This document shows positions 22,971-35,400 of a DNA stretch of 64,000 nucleotides, in pieces. This stretch comes from Nelumbo lutea (lineage: Eukaryota > Streptophyta > Magnoliopsida > Proteales > Nelumbonaceae). The stretch is taken from the NCBI GenBank assembly GCA_022828595.1, contig JAKGHH010000003.1, forward strand, positions 51,883,759 through 51,947,758, given 5' to 3'. Below the pieces are notes generated by a model. That model searched no databases. It was given only the letters and a program-made list of their open reading frames with translations, and was not told where the DNA came from. Numbering within the stretch: the first letter of the stretch is position 1; each line of letters opens with the position of its first letter. The translations under genes were made by a program, and so were the position numbers.

Positions 22971-23407
22971 TCACTTCTGTGCAACCCTCCGTGCTGCTCC
23001 AAGTAATAAGGCTCTCCCGATTATACCTGTCTGTAGTCCACATACCACAGCCACGGTTCCGCCTATGAATACCCATTTCCAGTCAAAACCATGGTCCACC
23101 TTGTGCTGCTGCAAATTCACGGTTTGACCTCTTTCTTCTTCAACAGATACTGGATCTAAAGAATTGGTGCTGTCATTAACAGGAATCGTGGTGGTGATCT
23201 GTGCCATCTGTGCACATCTTGATAGTGATGACCCAGATTTCCTTGCAAGATGGTAAGCTCTCATGCCTGAGTGTAATTTCTTAACAGCACCCCACATCCC
23301 ATGGCGAACACCCAGTTTTGCTACATCCTTAGGGATCCCCATGTCCTCATAATGCACCAGTATCACCTCACATGCAGACAACTGTCCATCTCCTTTGCGA
23401 GATTCCA
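22971..23407 (-). CDS. START gene exon 6
   Basis: Begins VESRKGDGQLSACEV, the end of the START domain, then a variable linker with the C-terminal helix WVFIGGTVAVVCGLQTG and stops at TGA 22971-22973. Acceptor AATGCAG. Confidence 0.93.
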
Positions 23408-26400
23408 CTGCATTTATAATTCAGATATAAACCAATCAATACAGCCAAACCAAAATGTCCAAGAAACTGTTGAAAGCATCAAGGGTACGTGATAATTATT
23501 ACCGGCCTTAATGGTCCAACTTGAAAAGTAAAGATCCACTCGCCTTGGTTTATCACGCTTTTGTAAACCTGGATATGGGACACCCTGCAAATATTGTTGT
23601 AAACAATTAGCAGTTAACGTGCAAATGGATATGATGGGTCCCAACATTAGACCATGAATCTTGTTTTTAAATCTCTTACTAATAGTATAATGCAAAAATA
23701 TTTGTTGAGACCGATTTATAAACAAGATACAACAATTCGGGTATTTGTTGAGACCGATTTAAATGGATATGATCAGTCTCAACTTCCAAAAGATACAACA
23801 ATTCGAAATTTATGCATGTTTATGGCAAAACAAGATTGATGCATGTACGTCTCTTCACATAGATGTATCATTTGCAAGGCTCTACGTGAAACCACGTGCT
23901 GTTAATAATACCTACTCCTTTTTAATGGTATTTGGGTTCTTCCTTTTTGGACGCAGGTGGATCTGACCAGTTAAGGTGGATAACCTCTTTAGGCTGTGTT
24001 TGGTTTGAAGGAAAAAGTAGGGAAAGGAAAGGTAGAGAAACCTTTACAAACCTTGTATGAACTTCCCCACCTTTCCCTACATTTTCCTTCAAACCAAACA
24101 TAGCTTTAGTTTATCATATTCTTGTATACCTACGCTGATGAGTCCCTTGTCACTTGTTTCTCCAGTACATTTTTTTAGAAAATTTACAAGTGAAAGACAA
24201 ACACACTTATCTTCCAAGAGTCACAAAGAGCTTCGAGAAAGGAAAAAGGAAAATACAAAGACACTAACATTACAGCTTAGCCCAAAATCCCTTTCTGCCC
24301 CTTGTTTAGCTAAACCGTCAGCTAGGGAATTAGCTGATCTTTTAATCCAACATGTCTTAACTTCCATCTCCCGCACCAGCCACTTGAATTTCCTCTTCTC
24401 ATTATTATATTTCCATAAATCATTTTGATCTTTAGTCAGCTACCCTATCACCACCTCTGAATCCCCTTCAATTATAAGTTTCTTGATGTTCAATTCCTTA
24501 GCTTTCCGGATTCCTTCCATAACTGCACAGATCTCAGCTCCAAGGGAGTCACCAACTCCAATTGGGCCTGAGAACACAGAGATGACCCCACTTTCATCCC
24601 TAAAAACACCCCCGATCCCCGATTGTCCCGGGTTTCCCCTACTACATCCATCAAAGTTTAATTTCAAGAATCCACTAGGTGGGGTGGGGGGTCCAAACCA
24701 CACTCATTACTGACTTGGTCTGCGTGCAATTTGCAATTTCACCCCACTTCCTCAACATGTCATCTACAGTGTAATCTGTGAATATTTCCAAAGATTTCAG
24801 CCACTGTACCGCCCTAAAATGTATGATAGCCCTCAAATCTGTTGTTCCTCTCTGAGTTTCTGAGAATATCCTGGAGTTTCTTTCTTCCCACAGTGTCCAA
24901 CATACTGCAGCCCTTAGTCCTCTCCACATTGTCCTTCCCCTTTTTAACCGCCACCTGAAAAAGGAAGGGGAGAAAAGGCCCTGCATGTTTGATGGGGGAT
25001 TCTAGCTACATCCAAATAAGGAGAAAGCCCAATCCCACAATGACCTCGCGAAGTGGCAAGACACCATTAGGTGAAAACCAGTCTCCCCATCTGCTTTACA
25101 CAAAACACATCACTGAGGTGACAAGCAAGTATTGGGTCTCTTCTTTTGGAGTAGATCACTAGTGTTCATTCTTTCCAGATAGGCTTCCCAACAAAAACTA
25201 CCAACCCTAGGAGGTATAGCTCTGCACCAAACCTCACCAACAGGGAAAGGGGACAAGGTAGGACTGGTGGACTGACTTAAGACTTTGAAGAACGAAGCAT
25301 AAGAGGAAATGCCATTGGGGATAGGTGTCCAAATTCTAGAATCCGCCCTAGTGGGGTCTAAGACAACGTTATCAAGAAGTGCAAGAAGGCTCGAAATACA
25401 GTCGAAGTCTGAGTCCCTCAAATCCCTTCTTATACCCAAGTTCCACCCAATCCCATAAGTGGAAGAGGATGCGGTGGTAAAAGACGAGATCGGCTCATTT
25501 TTCAAATCAGAAAGAGCATACAAAGACAGAAACGGATCCTTTAGAGGGGCGCTCCCCACCCAGGTTTGTTCCCAAAATTTTATGAGAGTTACCAGAATTC
25601 AAGTCATACCTGATATTAGGGAAGAAAACTGGTAGCAGGTCATGAATGGCTTTCCAAGGAGAATTGCTTGTGATCCTAGCTTTGATTCCAGTGTCCCATC
25701 CATTGTGCTCCAGCCCATGTATACTTGCCACTATTCTAGCCCATAGCTTCTCCTTCTCCATAGGAAACCTCCACAACCACTTCCCCAACAGACTCATATT
25801 CCTTCTCCTAATACTCTCAAGCCCCAAACCACCACACGACTTGCTCCTACACACTATTTCCCAGCTAACTCTATGATCCCTCTTCTCTCCCTGCTCCCAC
25901 AAGAAATCTCTCATTATCTTCTCTAATCTGTTAGCAATCTTCACTGGGATTTTAAACACCGACATGAAAAAGATGGGTAAGTTAGCAAGCGTGGCCTTAA
26001 TTAGTGTAATTCTCCCACCAATAGAGAGGTAGTTCTTTTTCCAGGATACCAATCTTTTTTCAAACCTTTCCATCATCGGGTTCCAGAAACTCTCTCTCTT
26101 GGGATTATCACCTAATGGTAATCCTAAGTAATTCAAAGGCCACCCTGACACTTCACACCCTAGCACTTCAGCACTCTCCCTGATCTCTCCCTCCTCCAAA
26201 TTCACCCCCACTACACAGCTTTTCCCAAGGTTAACCTTCAAATTGGACATTTGCTCAAACAGTTGTATCACCAACTTTAAGTTCCTGATAAACCTCACAT
26301 TACTGCCTTCACAAAACAGAATCGTGTCATCAACAAACTGTAAGTGAGTGAGGGGGGTTTCCACCCTCCCAACCCTCCAGCCTCTAATGAGCCCCCTAGA

Positions 26401-29400
26401 ATCTGCTCTGTGAATCAGTTTCCCCAAAACCTCCGCAATTAGAATGAACAAGAAAGGAGAAAGGGGGTCTCCTTGTCTTATACCCCTATTAGTTGGAAAG
26501 AAATCTACCACTATCCCATTCACTAGCAATGAATAATGACAATTCCGAACATAGCCCATGATCCACTTACACCATCTAGCCCCAAACCCGAATTTAGTTA
26601 AAACTTTCCTCAAGAACTCCCAGTCCACCAAGCCATAAGCCTTTTCCAAGTCCAGCTTACAGACCACTCCCTTCTTCTTATCCCTCTTAAAGTTCTCCAC
26701 ACTCTCATTAGCAATTAAAATCTGATCTGTAATTTGTCTTCCACTCACAAAAGCTCCTTGATAGTGTGCAATGATATCTGGCAGTACCTTCTTCAGCCTC
26801 AAAGACAACACTTTTGCAATGATCTTATACAAGCTATTAACCAAGCTTATTGGCCTAAAATCCTTCGGATGTGATGCATCTTTCTTTTTGGGAATTAAGG
26901 CTATAAATGTAGAGTTCACACCCGGACTAACAATTCCTCTCCTGAAAAACTCCTCAAACACCCACAAGAGATCATCTTTCAAGATATCCCAACAATCCTG
27001 ATAAAAAGCCATTGTAAACCCATCCGGCCCTGGAACTTTTGTTCTATCCATAGAAAACACAGCCTCCTTGATCCCTTCTAGATTAAAGCTTCTTTCCATC
27101 CTTCTCCTGTTCTCCACCCCTACATCTGGCCAATCCAAACCTTCTACCCACACCCTTGTACTCACAGGCCTTCTTAGAATAGATTTGAAGTGCTCCATAC
27201 AGGCCCTAGCAATCTCCTCTTGTTGTACTAACTCAACTCCATCTACTACCAATTTGGAGATAAAGTTCTTCCTTCTCCTGCCATCTGCTAGAGAGTAGAA
27301 ATACCTAATGTTTCTATCTCCCTCATGCAACCATTTACACCAAGATTTTTGCCTCCAACTAATTTCCTCCTTGTGCAGGCAATCCTCTAACTGTCTTCTC
27401 AATTCTCTCCTGAGGTCATTGTCTTCCTCTCCAAATTCTCCCCTTTCCTCTTTAAAGTCAAGGCTTTCAATCTTCTTCATCAAGTCTCCCTTTCTTTCTT
27501 CTATCCTCCCGAACTTCATCAAATTCCACTCCTTGATTCTTGCTTTCAAGAATTGTAGTTTCTTATGGAATCTCATCCCCTCCCACTCCACCAGCAGGTT
27601 ACACTCATGCCACCACTCCCTCACTTTGTTGGGAAACCTTGGATGATGTAACCACATATTTTCAAATCTAAAGGGGGTAGGATCTCCACACCTTCTTTCC
27701 TCCTTACATAACACTATGGGCCAGTGATCCGAGGTCACCCTTGGGAGAGCTCTAGAAGCCAAGGTTCCCCAATGTTCTTCCCAATCCAAAGAGAACAAGA
27801 ATCTATCCAACTTAGAGCAAATGGGTCTAGATTGGAGATTTGACCATGTAAATGCCTTATGTGCTAGGGGAATCTCTTTAAGTTCAAAGGCATCCACAAA
27901 ACTATTAAATTTCCTCATGCTTTTTGTCACCCTTTGGTTAACCTTATTGGACTCCTCCGAGAATCTAATCACATTGAAATCCCCACCCATAAACCAAGGC
28001 CCATCCCACAACCCTCTAACATCAGCCAGTTCCTCCCACAGCTCCTTTCTCTCTCTGTAGTCATTCGGTCCACAAACATTTGTGAGCACCCACATATAAT
28101 CATCCTCTAGCCATAGGAATCATCATTTGATTTTTCCTTTTCGCAACTTACCCAATCTGAACCAAAATCCTCATCTTCCACAACAGTTCCAGATGTCTGA
28201 GAACATTTCGAAACAGATTGGAAAGGGGACGATGATACACCCAAATTAGCGTCCCCTTTCCTTTTGCCTTTTCTGAAATCACCTGACCACTTAAAGAGGC
28301 ACATGACCTCTTCTCTAAACCACCTGGCCCATCTGTTTTTGCTAGCTGTTTGTCTGATTTAGAAGGTCCAACCAATGGTCCACCTGTCATTACTAAATCC
28401 TTGTTCACCTTAGTAGGCCCATTAAAGGCCCACTAATGGCTTTACTTCCACTCTCGCCTTGTTGGACCATCGTTTTGGACCTTACCACTTGGGTTGGTTC
28501 AGGTGCACAATTTTCTAGAAATATTTCTGATTCTTGTTTTTCACTTGCCAAGAACACAGTGTTCCCTTGACTCTATTGGGATGAATTTCCCCCCCACATG
28601 CTTTGTTGTTAAAAATACAGACATTTCCCTCAGTTGCAGCCTTCATAATCCAGAAAGGTCAGATATTAGTGGGGCTTTTAGAAACTATGAAGATTATATC
28701 TTGACAATATACTGAACCCTATTGGCAAGAGAAATTAGGGACTGAGCTGCTATCTTTACTCCAAGGATTGAGGTTGGCAGTTCAACTAGTGTATGATAGA
28801 CTGGAAGTTGGAGAGGCTAAAGTATAGGGTGGATAATGGAGGAGGTGTCAATGCAGGGACCAAAGAGCCAAAATTGGATTTTTATGAAGGAAACTGAAAC
28901 CTCACAAAATATAGTTTTGTTGGGATTTCTATGGATCAAGAGGAGTGTGCAAGATACTGGGACGAGGTAAAATTGTGGCCAATTAGGTATTTGGGCCTAC
29001 TGTTGGGTGAAATCCAAGAGAGTCACCTTGGAATTTAGTTATTGAGAGAATGTCCAAAAAATTGGCAACATGGGAAAAAAAACTATATCACACTTGAGAG
29101 TAAGATCACTCTTATCAAGTCCACCTTTTCCAATCTCTCACAATCTACTTCTTTTCCCTATTCAGGGTGCTTGTGAGAGTCGTGAAGAGGATAGAAAAAA
29201 TCATTACGGACTTTTTACAGGACCAGAGCAGAATAAGGAAGACCATTTTGTAAATTGAGAGATGGTTAGTTAAAAAAAAAAGTGGAGGAAGGACTTAAGT
29301 TTAGGAGAATCAAGGAAAAATGTACAGTGTTATTGGGAAAATGGTTGTGGAAGTTGCAAATTGGAATAAATTCTTTGCGGCATTCGGTGATAAAGAGAAA

Positions 29401-32400
29401 AATATGGTCTTCATTCGAATAGTTGCAATTTGGGTCCTACTAGGCCTACTACTTTTCATTGCCCTTGGAAGACAATTGTTGGCAATTCTTCTTTCATTCT
29501 CACAGCACATCAGGACATCATATATGATATACCAGGAGACCTAGGATGCAAATTTAAGATCTCCAGTGGGGTGCATTACTTTTACCCAATGTTGGTCCCA
29601 GCTATCTGGGGCCTTGGGAGGGGTTGACTGGATACAGCCCTAACCTTTGGCATTTTTTGCACAAAGTGGCTGCTCTCAGATTTGAACCTGCATTCTCACA
29701 CTTGCCAGCCCGAGATTTTACAATTACACCAAGTAATGGACCCTACTTTTATGTCTCTTATATCCAAGAATTTTTGCTTTGTCTAACAAATGTTTACTGG
29801 GATTGGGGCCTTAAAGAGTCCAAAATCAAAAAAAAAAAAAAAAAAAATGAAAGGTAAAGTAATAACTTTATTGAATCAGAAAGAACTCGGTACAACAAAA
29901 GAGCAAGCCACAAGTAGCTGCTCAAATTTCAGGACATGTTACAGATCCCAAATGGAAGTAGACATAACTAATACAGGAACACTTAGCTCTTTAAAATCAG
30001 GCGTAACAGCCACCCAAGAAATCAGCTTGCTGACTGCCTGCTGTACTATCTCCTCCATGCTCTTATAGTTCTCCAAATTAAACTTCCTTTTTTCTTCAAA
30101 CCTTGGAGATTCCAGCAAAGCAGCAAATCTTTTACTGGATTTGGCATAACCCAATTAAGACCAGCCGCTCCTATGAAATGGTACCAGACTTTCGAGGAGA
30201 AAGGACAATGTAAGCACAGATGGTCTGTGGACACAAGCAACAAGGCACACAACCCACACATCAGAGAAGGGACCTTGAATGCCCCTTCTGTCCAGGTTGA
30301 GTCTTGAGAGACATTTGTTCAGCACCATAGTCCAAACAAGGAAATATAGACTTCGAGGGAGCACAGACTTCCATACTTGCTGTAGGGGAACTCAGTAATA
30401 CCAGTACTACTAAGCTTCAAAGGGATTTGACTGAGAAGCAGCCATCCTTACTCCAGGACCAACTCCATTCATCTTCACCTGCAATGTCTATTGTCTGCTC
30501 CTGTAAAATCTGCAGAAGTTGCATCACACCTTCTATTTCCCAATCAAATAATTTTTTTCTGAACCGAGGGTTCCAGATCACTGAGTTGTTAGAAATCACC
30601 TAAGACTCTGCCACTGATATTTCTTGATTAACTACATTGGAACAAAAGGGGAAACGCCTCAGCTAAAGGTCTATCCATGCACCAGGGATCTTTCCAGAAT
30701 TTCAGCTTATTTCCACTTCCCACTTTAAGTCTCACTCCCTCATACATCACAGGAAGAGATTTTAGAATCCCTTTCCAAACCGAACAACCCCAATGTGTGT
30801 ATGAATCCTGAGATTTCCAATTTCCCCAATCCACACCAAACTTTGTTGCAATTAAGGTCCTCCACCAAGAAGATCTTTCTGCTACAAATCTCCAACACCA
30901 TTTACTCAATAAAGCCGAATTAAACACCTTTAATCTTCTAAAACCTAATCCACCCTCTGCCTTAGGAAGACAAACTTGATCCCAATTCACAAGGTGCATC
31001 TTCTTCTCTTCTTCCCACCCTCTCCAGAGAAAATCTCTCTGCATCTTCTCAAGCTTCTTTGCAATTTTGGATGGCATAGGAAACATGGACATGAAGTAGG
31101 TAGGGAGGTTGGCAAGGGTACTCTTGATAAGGAGGCATTCTTTATTATCCTCTTGGAAAATCTAAAGGAGGCATTCTTTGTTCTGCGGGTAGGATTTGGT
31201 CCCTTATCTAAGAGATACCTATTCCTGTGCGTCCTTCTTCAAAACCCTCTATTAAACCAACCTTTAGCATCAAGCACTTTAAAGCCATTTGGGAAGGTCT
31301 CTGTCCTTCTAAGGTGAAATCTTTCTGGTGGAAGATAGTTTTATAGATTATCAACACATGTGCTAAATTGTTAGGTATTTCCTCTCCAGCTATTGAGGGT
31401 GATTCTGCTAATACAATAAGATAGCTAAAGGAAAAAGACAGTGGGCCTTGGAGATTGGCCCATTTTTTGGCAGAAGCTAGAGACATTATAGACTTGATGC
31501 AAGTTAAGCTGAGCTGGATCCCCAGGGAACTGAACGCTTTAGCAGATGGGTTAGATAAATCTGATTCTCATAGAGAATTCTTATTTTAATAACAGTCCTC
31601 TGCCTTTGTAATCTTTGTTTCCTTGTTTTGCTCCTTGATGTACATCTTCTCATGTACCTCTTTCTTTTAATATAATCTTAGTTACTCTTTGCTCCAAAAA
31701 AATAAAAACATGTGAAAGGCTCCAAAGGAAATAGAAGACATGGTGTTTGTTCCCCCTCATATGTGCATTCTTTGCTCAAAAGTAGGGAGACCATTGATCA
31801 CCTTTTCTTCTCTTGCCAATTTGCTTCTTAGGTATGGAATTGATTTTTCCTTTATGTAGTTGCACAAAGTCCATCATTAAATGCACTGCACTTGTTTTCA
31901 TCTCAACTAGATTCTTGTCTCACAAAAAGGCAGAGAATCTTGTGGACACTATAATTGCAATACCTTGGAGTTTATTTATTTATTTTGATCAGCAAAGAGA
32001 AAATTTTATTATAATAATTGACAATTAAAATTAATACAAAGAGAAAGGACTGCCATCCCAAAATACTACATTCAGTATTACATAGCAGCCCAAAATAAAT
32101 TCTGCCTCATAACTCCTTGCTTAGCAATGGAATCAACTAACCCATTTAAAATCCTTCTCACTCATTTAAATTCAGCAATTATGTCCTTTGTAATACTTTC
32201 CACTGCCCTAAAAGCATGTCTAAAAGTCCACAGAGTCTGACTTCTACCACTATCCCATGAAACAATTAGCTTTGAATCTTCTTTCACCTCTACCTGTCAG
32301 TACCCCAATTGTTTTGCTAATCGAAGACCTTGCAGAAAAGCCAATAATTCAGCTTTCAACGAGTTCGCCATTCCAACAGATCTTGAATATAGAACCAGTA

Positions 32401-35400
32401 TTCTGCTTTCAGAATTCCTTATCACAACACCTATTCCTGCCATACCCAGATTTCCAAAGGAGCTGCCATCAAAATTCAGCTTTACTTTGTTGCCTTCTGG
32501 AGATTTCCATTCCTCCCTTATCTTTTCTTTTTCTCTAGAGGACTGTGCCACCTCTGTCAAAGCTCTAAAGGTATCATTAACAGAGAAAACTTGAAAGCTT
32601 ACCAAGGTTTTTATGCAGTGTGCAACCTTTATTTTAATGCTTTCCAATATCTCCTCCAAAGATCTACACTTCCAATGAAGATTCTTCCATTCCATTCTTC
32701 CTAGACCACCCAAACAACTGCTGCCTTTGTAACTCTCCACAGAATCTTCCCTCTTTTCTTTAGTTGCCTCAAAAAGTTAGGATTGAAGATACTGGCCACA
32801 CCTTGAGGGGCAGGGGGATACTTAGGAGTTTATGGTGTGAAAGAAAGACAAGAATTTTTTAAAATAAGAACAAAAATGTTCATTGGAGATTATTATGGTG
32901 AGAATTGCTTAATGGACCATGTCGAGTGAAGATTTCAAAGGGGAATCCAATGATTTATTATGATGCTGGAAAACAGTTGCAGGATATTCCGCTAAAAGAC
33001 AGCAAAAGCATGTTGAATGGGAAGTTCCAAATCAAGACAAAAGAAAACTGCATTCTGATGCTGTTGTCTAGGCAATGCAGGAACATCTAATGCTAGCGTG
33101 GTAATAAGAACTAAAAGTGGAAATATTTATTAAGCTTCTCCAGACATGCTAGGACAGGAATTTATCTAAATACAGAATGGCTGGGCCTTATTGCAGGGAC
33201 TAACTTCAATAGAAGGCTGGGCTAATTTACAGGTGGAAGGAGACTGCCAAGTGATCATCACCTGACTTTTATCTATGGAGGATGTACCTTAAAGTTTATG
33301 GTTTTTGATGAGTGAAGCAAGAGATTTCGCATCTACCCTGAATTGCTTGTTGGATGGATTCCCAGAGTAACAAATATTTCAAAAGACTCTTTAGCTAGAT
33401 CAGGTGTTTCCAAGGATCTTTTGTTGTGAATAAACCAGGATCTGGGGTTGAGTTGTAATTGATTGAAATTTAAACAAAAAAGAGTCGGTTTCATGCTGCT
33501 CTGTTGTATCCTGCTATCTTTTTGGATGGTAGGAAGTGACCACTTTATCATCAATAACTTTTCCTTTACTGTTCCTCATAAAAAATTAAAAAAATAAAAA
33601 TAAAAACTTCTCTAAGTGAAAATAATTTTCAGTTAACATGTCAAGCACCAAGAGTTGTGTTTTGAAGAAGAAAAAAAAGCATTAACAGGAAATACATTCA
33701 TGAACTTGCAGTCAAAGAAAACAAGAAGCCGTGATCAGACCAGAATGAAGAATGTAGCCAAAGAAAGATGTGCATTACCTTTGTTACACAATAATATGTC
33801 TTTCCAGATTCCCATATCCTTCGGCCAATGATATACTCTCTATCGCTACAGAAAAAAGGAAACTACAAATCACAGATAACCAGGTCAAGAAATAAATCAG
33901 AATATTGCAGAGGCAAGATATATAGGAACAAATCATTCATCAAAAAGAAGATATATAGGAACAAATAAAGAAAGACATCAATTCCACAAATAAAGAAATA
34001 AATCAGAATATTTAACAAACCTTTTTTACCCAGTGGACAATCATTGTCCCTTTATGAGGGCATTCCTCCAACACCTTGCAATATGCAAGCATGGGATCCC
34101 ATTTAGGTCGAAATTCATCATCCCAGAAGAAATCTCTAACCAGCTCAGGAGTTGCATCCTCAAAAACAGTTTTGCTACAGTAAATTGTAGGGCCTGTCTG
34201 ATAAACAAGAAGCAATGTCAAATGCTAGTGCATAGAACTATAAAACTCCGATAAAAAACAAGAGGGACAGCTTGTAGACTGTAAAGCTAATTTTGAGATG
34301 CAAAAGATGGAAATTTAGAATGAAAAAGGTTTTTTAATTAAATGATTAAATGCCAATAAATATTTTAAGACAATGAATAACTATGGTGAACCAAAAATAC
34401 AGATTTTGCAATAGTAGGTTGAGTAACATATTTAGTAAGCCATTTATTCTCATGTTAGAGGTTTATCCAATTAAATGATTAAATGTCAATAAATATTTTA
34501 AGATAATGAATAACTATGGTGAACCAAAAATACAGAATTTGCAAAAGTGAGTTGAGTAACATTTTTAGTAAGCCATTTATTCTCATGTCAAAGATTGCAG
34601 CATCCAAAAGTTAGAGAGAGGTTTATCCAAATAAATGATTAAATGTCAATAAATATTTAGGATAATGTATAGCAATGGTGAACCAAAAATACAGAATTTG
34701 CAACAGTGAGTTGAGTAACATTTTTAGTAAGTCATTTATTCTCATGTGAATGATTGCGGCATCCAAAAGTTAGAGAGAGGTTTATCCAATATCTACCTCA
34801 GGCTCATGGCGCCAAGCTTGGTATGCCATATTTGTGGTGGATCGTTCCATCATACTTTGCCAAGCTGTTGTATCCTCTGCCCTATGTTCTAGGAGATATA
34901 ATAGGTGCTCTAAATCCTTCTCAGTAACGATATCCTGCTCCACATCTGAAGACATGCTGCTAAGGCTGCAGAAAAGGTAATAACCAAAAAAATGTTATAT
35001 TCACCATGAAGAACTAAAACTTATAAAAAATCAGAAATTGACAATGACAGACAATTTTGAAGAAAAGAATATATGTTTGTATCTTCTTCTGGAAGACAAT
35101 TATAAAAAATGATGGAAGATACATCAAGAATCAGCAATCAACTTTACCAACTAGCTCCTCTAAAATTTAGTTACATTTGCCTCTCAACAATCACATAAGG
35201 CCCCTCTAATGGCACTCCTTTTGCAAGGACCTACTACCTTCTCATGAGGCAAGTCTTTTACTTTTTCCTGGTTAGGCAACTTAGCCAAAAACTAGGAGTC
35301 ATGTTTGAAGTTTGAAGTGAGGCCAAGTGCCAAGTTTTTCTTGACAATCTGGCATTATCTCTACAATAAAACACAAAAGAAAGGTAGAAGTGTAAAACAT

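Larger units (their letters stand above)
24150..28720 (-). mobile_element. LINE-A, largest copy in intron 4
   Basis: Minus-strand L1-type LINE with an ORF1 remnant (about 28720-28110), a partial endonuclease, an intact RT, the zinc-binding region and a terminal RNase H. The 3' boundary is not sharply defined. The endonuclease lacks its N-terminal half, and frames shift after the RT. Confidence 0.85.

Noticed and set aside
25646..28060. Several plus-strand open frames over LINE-A
   Set aside because: All lie opposite the 862-codon RT frame and show no family resemblance.
29701..29733. A tRNA gene (B-box-like GGTTCAAATCTGA)
   Set aside because: No cloverleaf can be completed, and the downstream body is that of an Au-like SINE.
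34336..34795. CRISPR-like array
   Set aside because: Copies are contiguous 130-160 bp units without spacers, in a plant intron.
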